Shown here: in pieces, positions 1-6,093 of the stretch
How positions within the stretch are numbered: the stretch's first letter is position 1
How the letters are laid out: each line of letters begins with the position of its first letter
From: CALZIK01 sp046756565
Lineage (GTDB): Bacteria; Acidobacteriota; Thermoanaerobaculia; Multivoradales; JAHEKO01
Direction of reading: 5' to 3'
Assembly (NCBI GenBank): GCA_046756565.1
Contig: JBHHWO010000063.1
Span: 1 to 25,696 of the forward strand
DNA: 25,696 nt
The notes under the pieces: generated by a model
Database searches by the model: none
Seen by the model: the letters and a program-made list of their open reading frames with translations, nothing else
Told to the model about the DNA's origin: nothing
Program-made: the position numbers and the translations under genes

Positions 1-160
1 GGTTTCGATGGACAAAGCGAAGGCGCCTCGCCGGGTTGGCGCGGTGCCGCCAGTCGACGGCCCGGCGAACGGATAACAGCACAGTTGAAAACCCATGCCT
101 TGATCGCTCAATGTACCAGCAGAGCTGTCTGCTGAATCCGACCAGAAAGGAGTAACCGCT

Positions 161-766
161 ATGCCGCGCAAACCGACACTCTCCGGAATCGTTGTCGCCG
201 CACTGGTTGTTCTTCTGGGCGGCACCCACGTGATCGCCGAAGACGGCCACATCAACGTCGACTTCGATGGCTGGATCAATCTGGAGCAGAAGACGAAGGT
301 CAAGAAGACGCCGATGCTGGTCACCTCCACATCGGTGCCGAGGGAGCTCTTCGATGAAGCAGACTCGATCCACGGGTGCGTCGACGCCGATCTCGACTGC
401 AGGGTCTGCGCGTTCAGGGGCAACAAACCGGTCAAAGGGGCCAAGTTCAGGGCTCGAACCGACCTTCTTATCATTCGTGAGATGGAACCCTTCGCGAACA
501 ATCTCGACACGGGCTTCGTCGACCGCTATGTGCTCGACCTCATCAACGGCAAGACCGAGGAGGACGGCTGCTCTCGGTGGAGCCTGCCCGTGCGATCCGG
601 GCCACCCGGAAGGCCTCCCAGGCCGGGCGAGCTGGTCGCCCCGGAGCCGCTCGACCCGCCGCCGCTCGTCCTGACCACCGTCCAATGGAGAAACGGCAAG
701 AAAGTCACCCAGACCGAGTCCCAGTGCGACCTCAATCAGCTCGAGTCACCCGTGGTGATCTGCTAG
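161..766 (+). CDS. Small secreted protein of unknown function
   Basis: This 201-aa protein has a clear Sec signal peptide: a basic N-terminus, a hydrophobic stretch at about residues 9-22, and probable cleavage after VIA near residue 26. The ATG is preceded by AAAGGAG about 8 nt upstream, which fixes the start. The mature part has several cysteines (a CVDADLDCRVC cluster near residue 75 and one Cys at the extreme C-terminus), so disulfides in the envelope or outside the cell are likely. A proline-rich stretch at about 145-168 looks like a linker. I recognise no family. It stands alone, followed by a REP-like hairpin and the MopE-type gene. The gene is credible; its function is unknown. Confidence 0.75.
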   Translation: MPRKPTLSGIVVAALVVLLGGTHVIAEDGHINVDFDGWINLEQKTKVKKTPMLVTSTSVPRELFDEADSIHGCVDADLDCRVCAFRGNKPVKGAKFRARTDLLIIREMEPFANNLDTGFVDRYVLDLINGKTEEDGCSRWSLPVRSGPPGRPPRPGELVAPEPLDPPPLVLTTVQWRNGKKVTQTESQCDLNQLESPVVIC

Positions 767-805
767 CCGAAACCGGGAGGGCCGGGGGCCCGGTCGGGGA
801 GAAAT

Positions 806-848
806 AGGGACGGCTACAAATCAACCGAGGCAAATTGTACCTCTCCCT
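806..848. repeat. REP-like hairpin, copy 1 (diverged)
   Basis: The left arm (agggacggctacaaat) and right arm (aaattgtacctctccct) form an imperfect palindrome around a short loop. The same arms and order occur at 1986-2042 with a longer loop. Both copies have the same orientation and lie on either side of the MopE-type gene. This resembles REP palindromes mobilised by RAYT (IS200-like) transposases, but no RAYT gene is present here. Confidence 0.6.
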
Positions 849-877
849 CTTTCCTCCCTCTTTCTCCAGACTCATAC

Positions 878-883
878 AAGGAG
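878..883 (+). promoter_or_regulatory. Ribosome binding site for the MopE-type gene
   Basis: AAGGAG lies 9 nt before a TTG at 893. No in-frame ATG has a comparable site, so this motif supports a TTG start. Confidence 0.5.
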
Positions 884-892
884 CGCACCCGT

Positions 893-1897
893 TTGGGTGG
901 CGCGACCTCAGTATTGATGGGGGTGGGGCCAAGTTCGCCTCTACCGGTGGGGCTCGAGACACTCAGCCGGTACGAGGCGACGGCTCTCGTTGCCTTGAAG
1001 GCCTTAGGGAAATCCCATGTCCTAGGAGCGGTCCGGCCGCGGATCGTCCCGCTGACGCTCGCCCTATTTCTGGCGGGCACCGCTCTGTCCTCGCGTGCTT
1101 CGGCCGGTTCGTGCGTCGACAACGACGGTGACGGCTATGGCTTTCCCGGGGATGCCTCCTGTCCCGCTGGGCCTGAGGAAGACTGCAACGACTCGAGTCC
1201 AGTCGTCAACCCGGGACACATCCTTGTGGCCGCCGACGTAGGGGATGGAATAGACAACGACTGTGACGGCTTCGAGGAGTGCTTCGAAGACCTCGATAAC
1301 GACGGCTTCGGGGTTCCCCTCTTCGTCCAGGACAACGGAGACGGCGTCTGCCAGGCAATCGACGGTGAATCCGTCGTCAGCACCGACTGCCGCGACGACC
1401 GCGCGGACATCTTCCCGGGCGCCGTCATCAGCGCAGCCGATATCGACGACGGCGAAGACGACGACTGCGACGGCGCCGACCGCGACGAGTGCTGGCTCGA
1501 CGCCGACGGGGACGGCTTTGGTGCACCGCCCGCCGTCCAGGACGATGGAGATGAGATGTGCCTCGTGGCGAGCAACGAATCTCTGGTCGACAGCGACTGC
1601 AACGACGCCGATCTCGCGATCAATCCCGATGCTACCGAGGTATGCGACGGAATCGACAACAACTGCAGCGGTGCCGTTGACGAAGGCGTTGGTCCCGGTG
1701 ACACGATGGTTCTCAAGGACGACACCGTAATTGATTTGCAGGTGTTCGAGGTCTGCGGCACGATTGAAATCGGATCAAACTCTAACGTCTCGGGACCTGC
1801 CGGTCACCTGATGCTCAAGGCAGGCCGGGCGATCTTCAAAGACGGTGCCTCGGTGGGTACCGACGCCGCGCTCACGGTCGAGATCGTCCCGCCGTAG
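893..1897 (+). CDS. Secreted MopE-type putative metal-binding protein
   Basis: The protein is 334 aa from a TTG start with a good ribosome site. A long charged N-region is followed by a hydrophobic segment (about 51-66) and probable cleavage after ASA near residue 71. The mature protein has three tandem modules (about 74-125, 128-197 and 199-262). Each combines a DxDGDG(Y/F)G calcium-loop-like motif, a DCND or DCRD motif, and a closing D-x-D-D-C-D/N-N-C motif such as GIDNDCDG or GIDNNCSG. This is the pattern of the MopE/putative metal-binding repeat seen in secreted proteins of myxobacteria and acidobacteria. The C-terminal 65 residues form a small beta domain ending in GASVGTDAALTVEI, a common tail of secreted proteins. 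The role is probably Ca-stabilised surface or secreted structure. The unusually long N-region means a later start is possible. Confidence 0.8.
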   Translation: MGGATSVLMGVGPSSPLPVGLETLSRYEATALVALKALGKSHVLGAVRPRIVPLTLALFLAGTALSSRASAGSCVDNDGDGYGFPGDASCPAGPEEDCNDSSPVVNPGHILVAADVGDGIDNDCDGFEECFEDLDNDGFGVPLFVQDNGDGVCQAIDGESVVSTDCRDDRADIFPGAVISAADIDDGEDDDCDGADRDECWLDADGDGFGAPPAVQDDGDEMCLVASNESLVDSDCNDADLAINPDATEVCDGIDNNCSGAVDEGVGPGDTMVLKDDTVIDLQVFEVCGTIEIGSNSNVSGPAGHLMLKAGRAIFKDGASVGTDAALTVEIVPP

Positions 1898-1985
1898 GCG
1901 TGCGAGCATTGTGCAGGGTCCAGGTCATCTGTGGATCGACCTCCTCGTCGAGCAGGACCGCGGCCGCGGCGAGCCTCAGGGAGAT

Positions 1986-2042
1986 AGGGACAGGTACAAA
2001 TAAACCCAGCTTGGAGATAGAAGGCAAATTGTACCTGTCCCT
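1986..2042. repeat. REP-like hairpin, copy 2
   Basis: The arms agggacaggtacaaat (1986-2001) and aaattgtacctgtccct (2026-2042) are near-perfect reverse complements around a 24-nt loop. It is the better-preserved relative of the hairpin at 806-848. It abuts the decayed FN3 gene, whose reading frame runs straight into it, so it may have truncated that gene. Confidence 0.7.
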
Positions 2043-2534
2043 GACCTCTTGACCTCTTATTAAAGACTAGGTTCTCCTTGCTGGCTGGCTTTGTAAGCCA
2101 GTAGCCCCAGTGGCCGTTTCCGATCTTTATCGAGAAAACAAAGGCTGTCTCGTTATTCGAATTGTCGCGCCAAGTACGTGTGCCTGTCGTTTGTGATGTT
2201 GCCCTTGCCACTAGTGTCCTGTCCCAGTGATTCGCTACACAAATCTCGGGCCTTTCTGCACGCTGCCGGCGTTGCCACTCCTCAACATAGGCCCAGCTAT
2301 GCTTGCGTCGTGGGCGCCTTGGCAGCGCACACCATGACCTCGAGCCTTATGCACCGAACCACTGGGACAGGACACTAGGTTGCTCGGTGCCGTCAAGCCG
2401 GAGGGGTCGTTTGGGGGCGGATTCGTTCCGCCACCGCTGCGTGGCATTGTGAGTCTCACAATCCGCACCACGCCTAGATATTCAGTGGCTGGTGACTGCA
2501 ACGCCCGGCTCTCAAGCGTCTTGATGATCTCCAC
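2043..2534 (-). pseudogene. Fibronectin type III gene remnant split by a MITE
   Basis: On the minus strand, the part upstream of the element ends in GLTAPSNL and the part downstream reads ATSQTTGTRTW then RDNSNNETAFVFSIKI. Together these are the A to C strands of a fibronectin type III domain (consensus P-x-N-L-x-A ... W-x-D-N-S-N-N-E-T-x-F). The 168-bp palindromic element at 2211-2378 sits exactly between the two parts. Removing it with one CTAG copy gives a continuous frame, APSNL-VARATSQTT. The insertion adds 164 bp, so it shifts frame. The 3' side runs into the REP-like hairpin at 1986-2042. The upstream start is uncertain: a GTG at 2534 is in frame but lacks a strong ribosome site, and the frame stays open further upstream. 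Identification as FN3 is confident; the original size of the protein is unknown. Confidence 0.75.
2211..2378. mobile_element. 168-bp MITE-like palindromic element, copy A
   Basis: The left end ctagtgtcctgtcccagtg (2211-2229) and the right end (2360-2378) are perfect 19-bp inverted repeats, and the match extends to 24 bp with one mismatch. An internal small palindrome (CATAG...CTATG, near 2286-2301) is shared with copy B at 15589. The two copies are the same length and align without gaps. CTAG is present at both ends. IS630/Tc1-mariner elements are known to target CTAG with TA duplication, so a non-autonomous relative of that group is a reasonable inference. No transposase is encoded inside. 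Confidence 0.8.
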
Positions 2535-2560
2535 CTCAGCGATAGCCGTAGCCTGATCCG

Positions 2561-3466
2561 CTATGGCCGGTACACGACGAAGTGGAAGCTTGCGTCCTCG
2601 TCTTCATCGAAGAAGACGTGGTAGATAGTGACCCTGAGCTTCCCGCTCACAATCTGGTAGCCGACCGTCGTTCTGGGGTTTTCGCTCTGGACCAATACGA
2701 TATCGCGGTGAAACTGAAGCCCGTCTGAAAATGTCACCTCATACCTGCCGGTGCCAGTTCTCGCAGTTGCAAGGATGTTCTCAGAACCGCTAATCAGGCT
2801 ACCCGTGTTCCCGACAAAGCCATACGCATAGGCCGGGGGGGTGTTGTGCTGAACCCCGGTGATGGTGACCTTCGAATTGATGGCGAGCACCACCTGTCCG
2901 TTGCTGTTCGTCTGGTTGATCCGAAGTTGACCTGTCCCGGCATCGATGTCGTCGTCCAGCCACAGCGTAGGATGCGTCCCCCGAGAATGAAGGTGGTCAG
3001 CCGGATGGGCCGTGCCGATTCCGACTTTGTTGTTGGCGTCCACGAAAATGCCGCGTGTTTGAATTGAATAAGGCGAGGGCGTGATTGGCTGCCGTGGTGT
3101 GAGTGTGGAAAACGCACCGCCGCCAGCCGGGCTGCGGACTGCGATTCTCAGCCAGCGGGCACCCCCGCTGATAGCCGGCACGCCAAAGTCCAACTCGGCG
3201 CTGAACAGGCCGTTAACGGCCGTGACGTTGTTTACCGGAACCATGGTGCCGACCATCGTGCCGCCGATCTCCGCATCCCAAAGCGTGAATTGGAAGTCGG
3301 CGGTGGCGTTAACCGGACTGCCGAGATGGTCGAGCTTGCCCTGATAGGTGAACTGGCTGCCGAGCGGTGTTTGGGCGTTCACGATGGCGGTAGCGGTGAG
3401 CAATACCGTCGCGAGCGCTGCGACTCTGAGGCCGGAGGCGGAATGGGGCTTCTTGACGACCTTCAT
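2561..3466 (-). CDS. Secreted tail-fibre-like protein
   Basis: The start is set at the ATG at 3466 (MKVVKKPHSA), which has GAAGGAA about 6 nt upstream; the longer frame to 3607 has no such support. The product is 301 aa with a Sec signal peptide (hydrophobic about 14-29, cleavage before QTPLG). Residues about 36-120 carry an FTYQGKL...FTLWD...GLFSAELDFG pattern found at the N-terminus of many secreted proteins of Planctomycetes and Acidobacteria. Next comes a KVGIGTAHP-type motif (about 148-160), characteristic of phage tail-fibre-like and adhesin-like repeats. The C-terminal 130 residues form a beta-rich domain I do not recognise. It is probably a surface or secreted structural protein. It lies directly upstream of the broken FN3 gene on the same strand, so the two may once have been one transcript. 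Confidence 0.75.
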   Translation of the reverse strand: MKVVKKPHSASGLRVAALATVLLTATAIVNAQTPLGSQFTYQGKLDHLGSPVNATADFQFTLWDAEIGGTMVGTMVPVNNVTAVNGLFSAELDFGVPAISGGARWLRIAVRSPAGGGAFSTLTPRQPITPSPYSIQTRGIFVDANNKVGIGTAHPADHLHSRGTHPTLWLDDDIDAGTGQLRINQTNSNGQVVLAINSKVTITGVQHNTPPAYAYGFVGNTGSLISGSENILATARTGTGRYEVTFSDGLQFHRDIVLVQSENPRTTVGYQIVSGKLRVTIYHVFFDEDEDASFHFVVYRP

Positions 3467-3657
3467 GGTGGCTTCCTTCGTACCGGAGAGACAGAGGGGA
3501 GACAGAGCTTTCTTTGATGTCGATGTCGATACCGTGTGCGGTTTCGCAAGACAGCGCAACACCCAAACGGGCGGGCTCACAATGGGAAGCCGTTGCCGGC
3601 CTCGCACTCGAACTCACTGCTGTGGGTGCAGCCCACCTCTTAGGGACCACGCTGTGT

Positions 3658-3798
3658 GACTCAGATCTCGGCTAGGCGGATCTCAGTAAGGCCGACCTAC
3701 GTTATGCGGACCTCTCTCGCGCAGACCTTACCGGAGCCGACCTGAGTCACGCAGACCTTGACGGTGCACGGCTACGTGCGGCCTCACAGCACGCATGA
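3658..3798 (+). pseudogene. Pentapeptide-repeat protein remnant
   Basis: The frame starting at 3658 reads DSDLG, a TAG stop at 3673-3675, then ADLSK-ADLRY-ADLSR-ADLTG-ADLSH-ADLDG-ARLRA and a TGA at 3796. The A-D/N-L-x-x periodicity is diagnostic of pentapeptide repeats (right-handed quadrilateral beta-helix). The repeat continues across the TAG, there is no start codon with a ribosome site, and the frame ends at the junction with transposase sequence. It is therefore a decayed internal fragment. Confidence 0.7.
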
Positions 3799-3871
3799 AC
3801 GCCAGCTCCACACCCCGCTCGTACGCCCACTGGTCGAGGGCCTTCGACGTGAACTCCGGACCGTTGTCAAG
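3797..3871 (-). pseudogene. IS3-family transposase (OrfB, DDE domain) remnant
   Basis: The minus strand reads LDNGPEFTSKALD then QWAYERGVELAF, the well-known stretch around the second catalytic Asp of IS3-family OrfB integrase-core transposases (DNGPEFTSKALDQWAYERGVEL). It covers only about 25 codons. It is closed upstream by a TGA at 3887-3889 and downstream passes into the pentapeptide remnant. The catalytic Asp is present, but the rest of the domain, including the catalytic Glu, is missing. This is a dead insertion-sequence scar. Confidence 0.8.
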
Positions 3872-4080
3872 GGAGCCTCGCCTGGATCAGCGGATCGTCG
3901 CCCGCCAGATCGAGCCCGCCGCACGCTGAAGGCGAATCGCTTCCGCAACCGGGCCACCGCGGGCCACGATCCCCTCACGGCCCACCATCCTCGCGTCGAG
4001 CGGATGAGACCTTGCCGGGTCGAGAACTGACGGCCTCTCGTAGCCGGTTGAAGCGAGGCTGTGCAGTATGCTTCGGGCAA

Positions 4081-5616
4081 ATGACCTGGCGTTTCCCGGT
4101 GCAGGATCCGGTTGTTCGAGCAACCGCAGCGATGACGTTCATCCTTGCGTTACCGCTGGCCGTACCCATCTTTTCTCCGGAGTTTCGCGCGGCCTACAAC
4201 GACACCTGCACTACTGCTCCTTTCCTGCTCTTGGCCATATTGACGTTCCGCTGGCGGCTCGCCGGGGTCCCGGACAGCGAGCGTCGATTCTGGAACTCGA
4301 TGACCGCGGCCGCCGCGTGTTGGCTGGGCCAGCAGCTACTCTTGATCGCCACCTACACTGATCCGGCGATCGTCGAGGTCGACCTACTCCAAGAAATCCT
4401 CTTCGCTGGTCTTTATCTCTTTGTGGTCATCGCTCTCGACGTCCGACCGCATCTGGAGCCGAAGCCCGGCGATCGGGCTTCGTTGCAGGCCTTGCGTCAT
4501 GCCGGAACAGTCGTTTTCGTCTTCGGGTTGCTCGCCTATCTCGTTCTCGTTCCGGCGACGATGGATCCGGACAGTTACTGGGCTGGGGCGCCATCGTTCA
4601 CGCTCTACGTGCTGCTCGACATCTACCTCGTGCTGCGGGCCGCGCGCGCCATCGCTGGTTCGGTTCAAGGGCGATGGCGCCTTATCTACAGTTGGCTGCT
4701 CGCCACCTGCTCGGCTTGGCTGATCCTGGACACGGTCGAAGCGCTCATGTGGATCGAGGTCTTGCCTTGGGTCGAAGGCGGCACTCCGTGGGATCTGCCC
4801 TGGATGGTCCCGATGATTACGCTGGTTATGACGGGGCGGGCTCGAAGCCTGGTCGGCGGCGACGAGGCCGCTGTACCATCCACGGGCAAGCCACGGCAAC
4901 GGGCTCTCCTGCCACACGGTCCGCCGATCCTGCTCGCCATGTTGGTGCCGCTCCTGCACTTCAGTGTGTACGGATTGGAGCTTTTCGACGCCTCCCAGAA
5001 GCACGCCCATGAGCTCGTTGCCCTCGCGGTCCTACTCCTTCTCGGCGGGCTGGTCCTCGCGTATCAGGGGGTTCTCGAGACGAGCAATCGCCGGCTGGAG
5101 GTGGAGCGGCGAGAGGCGTTGGCTCGGATCGAGCACCAGGCGTATCATGATCCGCTGACCGCTCTACCGAATCGACGACTTCTGCAGGACCGTTTCAACC
5201 AGGCCATGGCTCAGGCCAACCGCCGAAAGGAAGGCCTGGCGATCCTCTTCTGCGACCTCGATGACTTCAAGATGATCAACGACTCGAGTGGACACGGCGT
5301 AGGCGACGAGATCCTCCGCCGGATCGGCCAGCGCTTGGCGTCCTGGGTGCGATCGAGCGACACGTTGGCGCGGGTCGGCGGCGACGAGTTCGTCGTCATG
5401 GCGAGCGGCATCGAGACGCGCGACGGCGCAGGCGAGTTGGCGACCAAGATCAGTAGGTGTTTGGACGAGCCGTTTGACGTCGAAGGCGCCGAGCACGTCG
5501 TTAGTGCCAGTGTCGGCGTCAGCCTCTATCCGGAGGATGGCGACAACTTGGCCCTGCTGTTGCGCCGTGCGGACGCGGCCATGTACGAGGCCAAGGGATC
5601 GGACGGACCCGACTAA
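4081..5616 (+). CDS. Membrane-bound diguanylate cyclase (GGDEF)
   Basis: It makes cyclic di-GMP from two GTP. From the ATG at 4081 the protein is 511 aa; a TTG at 4012 would add 23 residues without hydrophobic or ribosome-site support. The first about 330 residues contain several hydrophobic helices separated by short loops, a membrane sensor of unnamed type. A short coiled linker (about 330-352) leads to the GGDEF domain, which begins near HDPLTALPNR (356). Visible motifs are FCDLDDFKMINDSSGHGVGD, the signature GGDEF at 433-437 (intact, so active enzyme is expected) and the inhibitory I-site RSSD at 424-427, five residues before it, which predicts product feedback. The domain ends with ASVGVSLYP and ADAAMYEAK. 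There is no EAL domain. It stands alone between the scar region and the kinase operon, transcribed convergently with the latter. Confidence 0.9.
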   Translation: MTWRFPVQDPVVRATAAMTFILALPLAVPIFSPEFRAAYNDTCTTAPFLLLAILTFRWRLAGVPDSERRFWNSMTAAAACWLGQQLLLIATYTDPAIVEVDLLQEILFAGLYLFVVIALDVRPHLEPKPGDRASLQALRHAGTVVFVFGLLAYLVLVPATMDPDSYWAGAPSFTLYVLLDIYLVLRAARAIAGSVQGRWRLIYSWLLATCSAWLILDTVEALMWIEVLPWVEGGTPWDLPWMVPMITLVMTGRARSLVGGDEAAVPSTGKPRQRALLPHGPPILLAMLVPLLHFSVYGLELFDASQKHAHELVALAVLLLLGGLVLAYQGVLETSNRRLEVERREALARIEHQAYHDPLTALPNRRLLQDRFNQAMAQANRRKEGLAILFCDLDDFKMINDSSGHGVGDEILRRIGQRLASWVRSSDTLARVGGDEFVVMASGIETRDGAGELATKISRCLDEPFDVEGAEHVVSASVGVSLYPEDGDNLALLLRRADAAMYEAKGSDGPD

Positions 5617-5740
5617 CGGACCTCCACTAAGGCGGCCACCCGACCATCTTGAGTCCTTTGTAAGCAATGCCTTGGGTGTTCTTCGGTAGAGGCGGCCGTG
5701 GCGGGACTGCGGCCGTTTCGCCATCAAGAGCCAATCATCA

Positions 5741-6076
5741 TCATGGATTGATGATGACCTTGGGGCCATTGGGCTTGCACTGCTTGAAACCATCGGTTTC
5801 CTTGTTCCCAATCCAAGCGAGAAGCAGGTAGGTGTATTCCTTCCGCGTCAGCCTGAAATGCAGTCTTCTCGTTACAGACTCTCCCGCTGGGACATCGATG
5901 ATTTCGAGGTCGCCGTCGAACGGCCAGTTGTCCTGTAGCAGAAAGACAATTCTATAGGCAGTATCGCAGGACTGGAATTTGATGCTGTCCCTCAGTTCTT
6001 TCTTGGGCCATCAACCAGATCCCCCAGCTGGTTCGACCTTACACTTCTCGATTTTCACAGGTATCGTCTCAGCCAT
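5741..6076 (-). pseudogene. Small cupredoxin-like protein gene with an in-frame TGA
   Basis: The ATG at 6076 has a perfect AGGAGG (6085-6090) 8 nt upstream. The frame reads MAETIPVKIEKCKVEPAGGS-G, then TGA at 6011-6013, then continues open for 89 codons to a TGA at 5741. The second part has no start codon with a ribosome site, so both halves look like one gene. The content (KFQSCDTAYRIVF, DVPAGESVTRRLHF, ending in GPKVIINP) resembles the beta-strand spacing of small cupredoxin-fold proteins; this is a by-eye inference. It starts 18 nt after the kinase gene stops, so it is probably in the same operon. The TGA could be a recent nonsense mutation, an assembly or sequencing error, or recoding. 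I see no SECIS-like hairpin just after it. No signal peptide is visible. Confidence 0.6.
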
Positions 6077-6084
6077 GGCGTCGT

Positions 6085-6090
6085 CCTCCT
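6085..6090 (-). promoter_or_regulatory. Strong ribosome binding site in the kinase/small-gene junction
   Basis: AGGAGG on the minus strand lies 8 nt before the ATG at 6076 and just after the kinase stop codon (6094-6096). It marks the small interrupted gene as a translated cistron. Confidence 0.65.
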
Positions 6091-6093
6091 GTT

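Larger units (their letters stand above)
3467..4080. other. Gene-poor scar region with gene remnants
   Basis: This 614-nt interval has no intact gene. It holds a pentapeptide-repeat remnant (3658-3798, plus strand) directly fused to an IS3-type transposase remnant (3797-3871, minus strand). The first about 190 nt should contain the promoter of the minus-strand gene ending at 2561. The stretch 3872-4080 shows no recognisable coding or structural signal and would hold the promoter of the diguanylate cyclase gene. Confidence 0.6.

Noticed and set aside
2..76. Possible C-terminal end of a plus-strand gene entering from the left
   Set aside because: About 24 codons stay open to a TAA at 74-76, but this is too short and featureless to support a gene call.
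3887..4123. 78-codon minus-strand open frame upstream of the IS3 remnant
   Set aside because: In frame with the transposase fragment beyond a TGA, but its sequence shows no transposase similarity and it overlaps the cyclase gene start.
6011..6013. Selenocysteine codon in the small gene after the kinase
   Set aside because: No hairpin resembling a bacterial SECIS directly follows the TGA, and the context does not resemble a redox motif; a nonsense mutation or sequence error is simpler.
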